From NCBI GenBank assembly GCA_945897545.1, contig CAMDGJ010000133.1, forward strand, positions 1 through 7,856: a stretch of 7,856 nucleotides of DNA, in the 5' to 3' direction. This stretch comes from Flavobacterium psychrophilum (GTDB lineage: Bacteria > Bacteroidota > Bacteroidia > Flavobacteriales > Flavobacteriaceae). The notes under the pieces were generated by a model that did no database searches, was not told the DNA's origin, and worked only from the letters and a program-made list of their open reading frames with translations. Positions 1-5,602 of the stretch are shown here, one piece after another (within the stretch, counting starts at the first letter, position 1; each line of letters begins with the position of its first letter). The position numbers and the translations under genes are program-made.

Positions 1-113
1 TACTCTTAATCACAGAATTTTTAAATTCAGATAAAGAGTCTGAAATCGAAAAATCTACCGTTGAAATCTTAAGAAAAATGAGAGAAGAATTAAAAGAAAA
101 ACAAAATTCATGA
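1..113 (+). CDS. C-terminal end of an unidentified upstream gene
   Basis: An open frame runs from the left edge (first full codon at 3) to a TGA at 111-113 and encodes 36 residues ending in KEKQNS. The segment is strongly charged (ESEIEKS, REELKEK) and probably forms a helix. No family can be named from so little. Its stop overlaps the start of the metallophosphoesterase gene in an ATGA arrangement (110-113), which suggests translational coupling in one operon. That this is coding is inferred from the open frame and the tight overlap. Confidence 0.6.
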   Translation, partial: LLITEFLNSDKESEIEKSTVEILRKMREELKEKQNS

Positions 114-1045
114 GTAAATTAATTATTGATTACAACCAAAACAAGCAACCCGATTTCATAGGCGATATTCACGGGCATTTTGATGCTTTAGTACAATTGT
201 TTCAAAAAATGGGTTATAGTAATAACGACGGAATCTATAGCCATCCTGATTGTTTCCCAGTTTTTATAGGAGATTATATAGACCGAGGTCCAAAAATATT
301 TGAAACTGTTGAATTGGTCAAAAAAATGCAGGAATCAGGAAATGCGATTGCTTTAATGGGGAACCATGAATTGAACTTTTTAGAGTTAAATTATAAAAAT
401 AAAGAAGGTAAATCGTTTAGAAGTCAAGCAAAAATAGGACAAGTAAAAGAAACCGATGCTGCTTTTTTAGGGAAGGACATTGACGGTTATTTAGATTGGA
501 TGGCTCAATTGCCAATAGCGCTTGAGTCGGAACATTTCAAAGCGGTACATGCACAATGGGAAGTGGATGCTATAGAAAATATAAAAAAGTCAAAAGTAGA
601 TAGATTAGATGAAGAAGGGCTGAGAATGGTTTATGCTACACCCAATTTATATAAATCTATTGAAATCTTGCTGAAAGGAAAAGAACTTAAATTACCTGAA
701 ACCTTACACTATGAAGATCACGGTTCAGAACCAAGAACAGAAGCCAGAATAAAATGGTGGCAAGCTAGAAAGCGAACTTTGTTCGGCGTTGATTTTGCTT
801 CACTTCCAGAGCACATGATTGATAAAGATATTTCTACTTTTAATCACGATTATGATTTTTATTATGAAAAAGAACATATTCCTGTTTTCTTTGGTCATTA
901 TTGGATGGATGCGACTAAAGTAAAATTGATGAGTTCCAATGGGTGCTGTGTAGATTATAGTATTGCTAAAAAAGGAATTTTAGTAGCTTATAGACATACT
1001 CAAAGAGAAGCATTTTCTAATGATTATTTTATTACTCATCAATAG
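110..1045 (+). CDS. Calcineurin-like (PPP-type) metallophosphoesterase
   Basis: A predicted cytoplasmic, two-metal phosphoesterase of 311 aa. The PPP signature is present in order: GDIHGH (residues 18-23), GDYIDRG (54-60), GNHE (84-87), a metal-ligand histidine in VHAQW (146-150) and a late GHYW (262-265). These are the metal-binding Asp, His and Asn residues of the ApaH/PrpE/serine-threonine phosphatase superfamily. The protein is longer than typical ApaH or PrpE because of inserted segments, especially the charged stretch at about 150-255, so the substrate (dinucleoside polyphosphate, phosphoprotein or other) cannot be assigned. The ATG at 110 lies inside the stop region of the preceding gene (ATGA overlap), which supports this start and coupling to it. 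No key motif residue appears to be missing. Confidence is high for the superfamily and low for the substrate. Confidence 0.9.
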   Translation: MSKLIIDYNQNKQPDFIGDIHGHFDALVQLFQKMGYSNNDGIYSHPDCFPVFIGDYIDRGPKIFETVELVKKMQESGNAIALMGNHELNFLELNYKNKEGKSFRSQAKIGQVKETDAAFLGKDIDGYLDWMAQLPIALESEHFKAVHAQWEVDAIENIKKSKVDRLDEEGLRMVYATPNLYKSIEILLKGKELKLPETLHYEDHGSEPRTEARIKWWQARKRTLFGVDFASLPEHMIDKDISTFNHDYDFYYEKEHIPVFFGHYWMDATKVKLMSSNGCCVDYSIAKKGILVAYRHTQREAFSNDYFITHQ

Positions 1046-1074
1046 ATTTCTTTATAATTAATTAACAATGTTAT

Positions 1075-1299
1075 ATGACATTTGCAACATTAGGTTTATG
1101 GATTACGTTAATCTGTTTTATAAATTTTATCAGCTTCACTTTTTTAAAACGAACGAATGCGAGTGTTGAGTTAAAAGATGCTTATTCACCGTTTGTATTA
1201 AAAGTAGCTAAGATTCCACCATTTGCATTTTTAATTGCTTTGTTTTTAATATTATTTGGATTCGCATTGCAATTGATAGAATTTATTGTCAAAAAATAA
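1075..1299 (+). CDS. Small two-helix membrane protein, function unknown
   Basis: A 74-aa protein with two hydrophobic segments, about residues 5-25 (LGLWITLICFINFISF) and 47-70 (IPPFAFLIALFLILFGF). They are joined by a short polar loop containing KRTNASVELKDAYS, and the protein ends in the basic tail VKK. This predicts a hairpin in the inner membrane. It lies 29 nt after the metallophosphoesterase stop and 4 nt before the next gene, so it is probably co-transcribed with both. No Shine-Dalgarno site is visible. I do not recognise a family. Coding is supported by the coherent membrane-protein composition and close packing, but at this size a spurious ORF cannot be fully excluded. Confidence 0.6.
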   Translation: MTFATLGLWITLICFINFISFTFLKRTNASVELKDAYSPFVLKVAKIPPFAFLIALFLILFGFALQLIEFIVKK

Positions 1300-1303
1300 A
1301 AGT

Positions 1304-1753
1304 ATGAAGTTAAAAAATCATTTAGGAGAAACTTTCGAATTACGAATTGAAAAGTATCATTTAGAATTAAGTGAAATTGAAATTAAACTATTTAATAGCG
1401 ATTGGTTGGATGTTGAAATAAGCATTAACAATAAAGAAGGAGCGTTCTCAAAACCAATTGAAATTTTTTTAATTGAAGATTTTGAACGCATATTAGATTG
1501 GATTTCGGGAATTGAAAATAAAACGACTAAAAAATATTTATATTTTTTAGATACTCATTTGGTTTTTATGAGAACAAAAAGAAACAATGTTCCATTTATG
1601 AAAGTAATCTACCATCTCAACGAAATTGATTTTTTTTCTTGGGATTTGGAAATTAATACCGAGAATTTATTAGAATTTAAAAACGAAATACAACAGAGTT
1701 TAAAAATGTATCCATGCCGTTGCGGAATGGAGCATAATTATGAAAAAGTGTAA
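1304..1753 (+). CDS. Hypothetical protein resembling WapI-type immunity proteins
   Basis: A 149-aa soluble protein starting at the ATG at 1304. An in-frame TTG at 1286 would overlap the preceding gene and is a less likely start. The order of features recalls the WapI immunity family of contact-dependent/polymorphic toxin systems: an early NSDWLDVEISI strand (the 'NWL.V.v' pattern), a following acidic/hydrophobic helix EDFERILDWI, then LYFLDTHLVF (compare 'L.F.EPNLSF'), and a C-terminal helix ending KMYPCR (compare 'L..FP.R'). The match is by remembered pattern only and is not proof. The tail CRCGMEHNYEKV has two close cysteines and a histidine. No toxin gene with its cognate domain is visible nearby, so if the assignment holds it is an orphan immunity gene. 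It begins 4 nt after the small membrane protein. Confidence 0.45.
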   Translation: MKLKNHLGETFELRIEKYHLELSEIEIKLFNSDWLDVEISINNKEGAFSKPIEIFLIEDFERILDWISGIENKTTKKYLYFLDTHLVFMRTKRNNVPFMKVIYHLNEIDFFSWDLEINTENLLEFKNEIQQSLKMYPCRCGMEHNYEKV

Positions 1754-1780
1754 TATTAACTAATTTAAAAAAAAATAAAA

Positions 1781-2583
1781 ATGACAATTCAATTTCAGCA
1801 TCCTAGTAATGGTTTTACTAACTTTAATCCTTCTAATGTTAATCATTATTCAAATCTTAATTTACCAGGTGTTTATATTTATGGTTTAAGATTAGAATTT
1901 ATTATTAATGGAAAATTGGAGAGGAAATTTGTTCCTATGGCAGTTGGGGAAACGGACAACTTAAAAAGAAGATTGTTTTCTGAACATTATTCTTTATTAA
2001 GTACTAACGGAAACTCTTCCAAAGAAATTTTCAATTGGGCTTCTATTCGATGTCTAAATGACTTAATAGAAGTTTATACCGATATGTCAAATTATAAACA
2101 GTCCAAAACAGCTCATAACTCAACTTTGAAAAATTTAATATGGTATAATGATTCTGAGTTTTATGATAACAAATTAATTTAAGTCTTTATAAAAGTAAAT
2201 ATATTTCAGGTACGGGTGTTCTTAAAAGTATAGGGCAAAATGGAGATTTAGATTCTATTTTTTTTAATAATAATAGACTTTACGAATCTTTAAAAATGAA
2301 AACAGATATCATTTTAACTAAAGAAATGTTTGTTAATAATTTTTATTTTATATATGCTACTGATGGCAATATTATTGAAAAAGATAATTTTTCATTAAAT
2401 GTAAGTAGTAATAGACTTAGTGTTGAGAAAACAACTAAAGAATTGCTTACAAATATTAATATATTTACAACAGCTGATTCAAGAAGAGGAAGTATTATTC
2501 CTTTATCTCTTGATTTATCTTGTATTCAAAAAGATTTAATTAACTTAACTGGAAAACCATTTATTAATCCTTTAATATTATAA
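1781..2583 (+). pseudogene. GIY-YIG-like protein gene split by a one-base frameshift
   Basis: The first frame (1781-2182, 133 aa) contains a GIY-YIG-like core: PGVYIYGLRL (the 'GIY' strand), then MAVGET (the 'YIG' position), followed by DNLKRRLFSEHY, which resembles the N-x-x-x-R-L-x-x-H helix of that fold. It stops at TAA 2180-2182. Coding continues at once in the next frame, which is open from 2170 to 2583: SLYKSKYISGTGVLKSIG, GDLDSIFF, then NFYFIYATDG. One extra T in the run at 2178-2180 would read K-L-I-L-S-L and restore a single protein of about 267 aa. An ATG at 2296 opens the downstream frame but is mid-protein and not a true start. The codon use is very AT-rich. The break could be a real mutation or a homopolymer sequencing error. 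Catalytic activity is unproven, because I cannot identify the family's catalytic glutamate with confidence. Confidence 0.65.
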
Positions 2584-2586
2584 ATT

Positions 2587-3027
2587 ATGAATAAGCAATT
2601 AGAAAAATTAGTTAAAACTATACAAACAATAGCGACTATTGATGATGTCGATTTTTCTTATAAATCTGAAAAATACCATGATCATTATTATTTGAATATA
2701 AAAATGGTTAGAAAACATTCAAATAGTGAAGCTATGATGATTATTGAAGAGGATTTAGCAAATATGAGATTGAAAATAATAATTGACTCTCACAAGTTAT
2801 TTGAAGCGTATAAACTTCTAAATGAGGAGGAAAAAATACCTAAAAATCTTAACATAATAAATCCATGTGTTGTAGATGATTATATTAATAGTTTAGTCGA
2901 AGTATATTATTTAGAAATCATTAATAATCTAAAAGTCTTTAATGGCATAAGTGATAATTATGATGCTATTGCAAGACTTGCAGGAAAGTGTTACGGATAT
3001 CATTTTGGAAAACCATATGATATTTAA
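2587..3027 (+). CDS. Hypothetical protein, partner of the split GIY-YIG-like gene
   Basis: A 146-aa soluble protein with no signal peptide and no membrane segment. It starts 3 nt after the stop of the GIY-YIG-like reading frame, so the two form an operon. The layout is an amphipathic N-terminal helix (KQLEKLVKTIQTIATI), a beta-rich section (YHDHYYLNIKMVRKH, then MRLKIIIDSHKLF), a helical stretch around LLNEEEKIPKN, and a C-terminal part with DDYINSLVEVYYLEII and RLAGKCYGYHFGKPYDI. No catalytic motif is evident. I do not recognise the family. Its AT-rich composition matches the preceding gene and differs from porX downstream, which fits acquisition as a pair. An immunity or regulatory role for the neighbour is possible but is guesswork. 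Confidence 0.65.
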   Translation: MNKQLEKLVKTIQTIATIDDVDFSYKSEKYHDHYYLNIKMVRKHSNSEAMMIIEEDLANMRLKIIIDSHKLFEAYKLLNEEEKIPKNLNIINPCVVDDYINSLVEVYYLEIINNLKVFNGISDNYDAIARLAGKCYGYHFGKPYDI

Positions 3028-3050
3028 CATATAAACTTTAAACAATCTAA

Positions 3051-3104
3051 ATGTCAGAAAAAGCAAATTATATAGAACTCAAAGAAAAACCCGAATTATC
3101 CTAA
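3051..3104 (+). pseudogene. 17-codon ORF truncated by the palindromic repeat
   Basis: An ATG at 3051 follows an AT-rich leader 23 nt after the preceding stop and encodes MSEKANYIELKEKPELS. The TAA stop (3102-3104) consists of bases belonging to the left end of the palindromic element that begins at 3101. This looks like the 5' remnant of a third operon gene cut off by the repeat. A 23-codon open stretch directly after the element (3271-3339, LVFCIGNPSFEQMYHHKRN and so on, then TAG) could be a downstream fragment, but nothing links the two. It may also be chance. Evidence is limited to composition and position. Confidence 0.25.
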
Positions 3105-3270
3105 TCTGGTGCTCAATTGCATCGAGTGACAACTTACTCTTATAAACTGAATCAAGCGTTTGCAACGCCGCTCTTTTTCCTTTTTTTTATTAAGGGCGTT
3201 GCAAACGCTACGTTTTTTGTCATTTAATTTAAGTACGTACTCAACGCAATCGAGCACCAGAGAAGATTAG
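3101..3270. repeat. 170-bp palindromic element of two inverted ~70-nt units
   Basis: The ends are CTAATC (3101-3106) and GATTAG (3265-3270). The left outer arm at 3101-3127 (TCTGGTGCTC-A-ATTGC...GAGT) matches the reverse complement of 3239-3270 apart from three substitutions and a short indel. The inner arms AGCGTTTGCAACGCC (3155-3169) and GGCGTTGCAAACGCT (3195-3209) are perfectly complementary over 15 bp around a 25-nt T-rich loop. The region between outer and inner arms also shares scattered similarity, so two whole units face each other. In addition, each unit can form a small stem around CTC..ATTGC..GAG. No transposase ORF is inside. It resembles a MITE or a BIME-like REP pair mobilised in trans. 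I see no clear target-site duplication. Confidence 0.75.
3155..3216 (+). terminator. Possible terminator formed by the inner hairpin
   Basis: The 15-bp GC-containing inner stem of the palindromic element (3155-3169 with 3195-3209) is followed by ACGTTTTTT on the + strand. It lies about 130 nt after the last intact gene of the accessory operon and could end its transcription. The 25-nt loop is longer than usual and already contains a T8 run, so this role is uncertain. Confidence 0.35.
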
Positions 3271-3400
3271 TTAGTTTTTTGTATTGGGAATCCTTCTTTT
3301 GAACAAATGTACCATCATAAAAGAAACACACAGATTATTTAGTAAATGCTGCAAAAGAAAAATTCAACATTTTATTTCTTCTAACTAAATAGTAACGAAT

Positions 3401-3425
3401 GAGATTGCTCCGTCCCTCGCAATGA
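3401..3425. repeat. Short dispersed-type palindromic repeat
   Basis: On the minus strand the segment begins TCATTGCGAGGGACGGAGC and ends AATCTC. From memory, very similar words (TCATTGCGAGG.ACGAAGC followed by AATCTC) occur as dispersed intergenic repeats in many bacterial genomes. ATTGC (3404-3408) and GCAAT (3419-3423) can pair around a 10-nt loop. It lies in the gene-poor stretch upstream of porX. The rest of 3271-3465 holds no convincing gene, only AT-rich sequence with weak inverted repeats (TATTTAGT at 3336-3343 with ACTAAATA at 3384-3391; GCCAATA at 3430-3436 with TATTGGC at 3464-3470). Confidence 0.45.
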
Positions 3426-3465
3426 AATAGCCAATACCTTAAAATAATATTAAATTATCACTTTA

Positions 3466-3498
3466 TTGGCAACATACGATAATAAAAAAGTTAATTTG
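3466..3498 (+). promoter_or_regulatory. Candidate porX promoter (weak -7 match)
   Basis: TTG at 3466-3468 is followed after 22 nt by TTAATTTG (3491-3498), which matches the Bacteroidota -7 consensus TAnnTTTG at all fixed positions except the second. The spacing fits the usual 17-23 nt. Transcription would start near 3504, leaving a leader of about 37 nt before the porX ATG at 3541. One consensus mismatch in AT-rich DNA makes this tentative. Confidence 0.3.
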
Positions 3499-3540
3499 GC
3501 GTATTGAATGTGTACTTTTAAACACTTATTACTTACAATT

Positions 3541-5094
3541 ATGGATATTATAAAAATACTTTGGGTTGATGATGAAATTGACTATTTAAAATCACATATT
3601 ATATTTCTGGAAAAGAAAAATTACAGTGTAACGACTTGCAACAACGGTCGGGACGCCATTGACATTTTTGAAAACGAAAATTTTGATATTGTTTTTCTGG
3701 ATGAAAATATGCCTGGAATGAGCGGCTTGGAAACCCTTTCGGAGATGAAGGAAAAGAAATCTTCGATTCCGATGATTATGATTACCAAGAGTGAGGAAGA
3801 ATACATTATGGAGGAAGCCATTGGCGCTAAAATCGCTGATTATTTAATTAAACCAGTGAATCCGCATCAAATTTTGTCGAGTTTAAAGAAGAACTTAGAT
3901 CATTCGCGATTAGTTTCGCAAAAAACTACTTTGGATTACCAGAAAGAATTTCGAAAAATTTCGATGGAAATGGCGATGGTCAATTCCTACGAAGATTGGG
4001 TGGAATTGTATAAAAAATTGATTTTTTGGGAATTAGAACTCGAAAACATTGACGATAACAGTATGATTGAAATTCTGGAATCGCAAAAGGCAGAAGCTAA
4101 TTCACAATTTGGGAAATTTATAGAGCGTAATTACGAAGATTGGTATGCTCCAAAAGCTAATAAACCAGTTCTTTCTCATAATTTATTTAGGGAATTAGTA
4201 GTTCCAGAAATTGTAAAAAAAGACAAGCCTATATTATTTGTAGTAATTGATAATTTGCGTTACGACCAATGGAAAGTTTTCGAAAGCGTAGTGGGAAATC
4301 ATTATAAATTAGAAAAGGAAGTTCCTTATTATGCCATCCTCCCGACGGCAACACAATATGCACGAAATGCAATTTTCTCTGGATTGACGCCACTTGAAAT
4401 GGAAAAACAGTTTCCGCAATATTGGAAAAATGATCCTGAAGAAGGCGGAAAAAATTTGTATGAAGCCGAGTTTTTAACAGCACAATTAAAACGATTGGGA
4501 TTGAATATCAAACAAGATTACTTCAAAATTACTAATCTCTCTGCTGGAAAAAAGCTAGTAGAAAATTTCAAGTCGTTAAAAAGCAATGATTTGATAACGG
4601 TAGTTTATAATTTTGTAGATATGCTTTCGCACGCAAAAACCGAAATGGATGTGGTCAAAGAACTTGCTTCTGATGATAAAGCCTATCGTTCATTGACATT
4701 GAGTTGGTTTAAGAATTCACCTCTTTTAGAAATTATTCAACAAGCACAAAAATTAGGTTTCAAATTAATCTTGACCACAGATCATGGAACCATAAACGTT
4801 AAAAACCCTTCGAAAGTTATTGGAGACAGGAATACAAGCCTCAATTTACGTTACAAAACCGGAAGAAGCTTGTCTTATGAAAATAAAGATGTTTATGCCG
4901 TGAAAGAGCCTAAAAACATTGGCTTACCCACCATCAATATGAGCAGTTCCTATATTTTTGCAAAAAATGATTTGTTTTTGGCGTACGTAAATAATTACAA
5001 CCATTATGTAAGTTATTACAAAAATACTTATCAACACGGCGGAATTTCATTGGAAGAAATGATTATTCCGTTTTTGATTTTTAACCCGAAATAA
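3541..5094 (+). CDS. porX: PorX: response regulator with PglZ/alkaline-phosphatase-like domain
   Basis: A cytoplasmic regulator of type IX secretion and gliding in Bacteroidota, 517 aa. PorX is known to act with the histidine kinase PorY and with an ECF sigma factor. The receiver domain (about 1-120) has the acidic pocket D10-D11, phospho-acceptor D54 in LDENMPGMSG, T82 and K104 in LIKP. A helical linker follows (about 125-215). The PglZ/alkaline-phosphatase-superfamily domain then shows D237 in VVIDNLRYDQW, a nucleophile-region threonine in LPTATQYAR (T269-T271), D360 and H364 in FVDMLSH, D414-H415 in TTDHGT and H499 in QHGGIS. There is no DNA-binding domain, as expected. I chose the ATG at 3541 because it gives the conserved start MDIIKILWVDDE. 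An in-frame ATG at 3508 would add 11 atypical residues. All key residues are present, so it should be functional. Neither porY nor por/gld secretion genes are in the window. Confidence 0.95.
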   Translation: MDIIKILWVDDEIDYLKSHIIFLEKKNYSVTTCNNGRDAIDIFENENFDIVFLDENMPGMSGLETLSEMKEKKSSIPMIMITKSEEEYIMEEAIGAKIADYLIKPVNPHQILSSLKKNLDHSRLVSQKTTLDYQKEFRKISMEMAMVNSYEDWVELYKKLIFWELELENIDDNSMIEILESQKAEANSQFGKFIERNYEDWYAPKANKPVLSHNLFRELVVPEIVKKDKPILFVVIDNLRYDQWKVFESVVGNHYKLEKEVPYYAILPTATQYARNAIFSGLTPLEMEKQFPQYWKNDPEEGGKNLYEAEFLTAQLKRLGLNIKQDYFKITNLSAGKKLVENFKSLKSNDLITVVYNFVDMLSHAKTEMDVVKELASDDKAYRSLTLSWFKNSPLLEIIQQAQKLGFKLILTTDHGTINVKNPSKVIGDRNTSLNLRYKTGRSLSYENKDVYAVKEPKNIGLPTINMSSSYIFAKNDLFLAYVNNYNHYVSYYKNTYQHGGISLEEMIIPFLIFNPK

Positions 5095-5101
5095 ATAGTA
5101 A

Positions 5102-5160
5102 TCAGTATTCAGTGGTCAGTTTGCAAATTTGGACACTGAACACTGAATACTGAACACTGA
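5102..5160. repeat. Heptamer tandem repeats forming an 18-bp hairpin before tsaE
   Basis: The right side has four consecutive 7-mers, ACACTGA, ACACTGA, ATACTGA, ACACTGA (5133-5160). The left side has three in the inverted sense, TCAGTAT, TCAGTGG, TCAGTTT (5102-5122). Positions 5103-5120 pair with 5135-5152 with a single mismatch around a loop containing the palindrome CAAATTTG. The array begins 7 nt after the porX stop and ends 4 nt before the tsaE ATG, so it occupies almost the whole intergenic space. It could act as an attenuator or mRNA-stability element, or be a dispersed repeat. No T-run typical of a terminator follows. Confidence 0.8.
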
Positions 5161-5164
5161 ATTT

Positions 5165-5572
5165 ATGAATATTATTTTTTCATTAGACGAAATTAGTAAA
5201 GTTGCTCAGCAAATTTTAGATGAAAATCCGCATAAAGTGATCCTTTTTCACGGAGAAATGGGCGTTGGAAAAACTACTTTAATAAAAGCTTTGGCAAAAG
5301 AACTCGGAGTAAGCGGCGCAACAAGTAGTCCAACTTTTTCTTTAGTGAACGAATATCAAACTACTAATAATCAAATAGTTTATCATTTTGATTTTTATAG
5401 GCTGAACAAAGAAACTGAAGCTCTTGATATGGGAGCGGATGAATATTTTTACTCAGGAAATTGGTGTTTTATTGAATGGGCCGAAAAAACACCTAATCTT
5501 ATTCCTGATTCACATTCAGTTATCCAGATCAGGGTACTTCCTGACGGGAAACGCTCCTTATCTTTACTTTAA
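5165..5572 (+). CDS. tsaE: tRNA threonylcarbamoyladenosine biosynthesis ATPase TsaE
   Basis: TsaE is the P-loop ATPase that works with TsaB and TsaD to form N6-threonylcarbamoyladenosine at A37 of ANN-decoding tRNAs. At 135 aa it has normal family length. Motifs present: Walker A GEMGVGKTT (residues 30-38), the switch-like TSSPTFSLVNEY (53-64), the Walker-B-like YHFDFYRL with D76 (73-80) and the family's FIEWAEK (102-108). The last carries the conserved Glu-Trp pair. The protein is cytoplasmic. The ATG at 5165 is just 4 nt after the heptamer repeat array, so there is no free room for a Shine-Dalgarno site. Translation probably relies on unfolding of the hairpin or on coupling with porX, 70 nt upstream. 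No promoter is visible between the two genes. Confidence 0.95.
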   Translation: MNIIFSLDEISKVAQQILDENPHKVILFHGEMGVGKTTLIKALAKELGVSGATSSPTFSLVNEYQTTNNQIVYHFDFYRLNKETEALDMGADEYFYSGNWCFIEWAEKTPNLIPDSHSVIQIRVLPDGKRSLSLL

Positions 5573-5602
5573 ATTTCCTGAAATAATCTACCCAACACTG
5601 TA

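Noticed and set aside
1286..1303. TTG start for the WapI-like protein
   Set aside because: It overlaps the end of the preceding gene, and the added residues SKNKS follow simply from reading the poly-A region. The ATG at 1304 is the more natural start.
2296..2583. Separate 95-aa gene
   Set aside because: The same frame is open upstream to 2170 and continues the GIY-YIG-like protein. The ATG at 2296 is internal and has no ribosome-site-like context, so it was merged into the frameshifted gene.
3508..3540. Upstream ATG for porX
   Set aside because: It would add 11 hydrophobic residues before the conserved PorX start MDIIKILWVDDE, and the best candidate promoter would start transcription only about 4 nt before it.
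3028..3540. CRISPR array or RNA gene in the gap
   Set aside because: No regularly spaced direct repeats, no tRNA cloverleaf and no rRNA-like sequence are visible. The structure present is a palindromic repeat.
3621..3821. 66-codon minus-strand open frame
   Set aside because: It lies wholly inside the porX receiver domain, whose sequence is strongly conserved on the + strand. The minus-strand product is low-complexity and serine-rich and has no upstream signals.
4229..4511. Two overlapping minus-strand open frames (84 and 60 codons)
   Set aside because: Both are antisense to the conserved PglZ-like domain of porX and overlap each other in different frames, as expected for shadows of a real gene.
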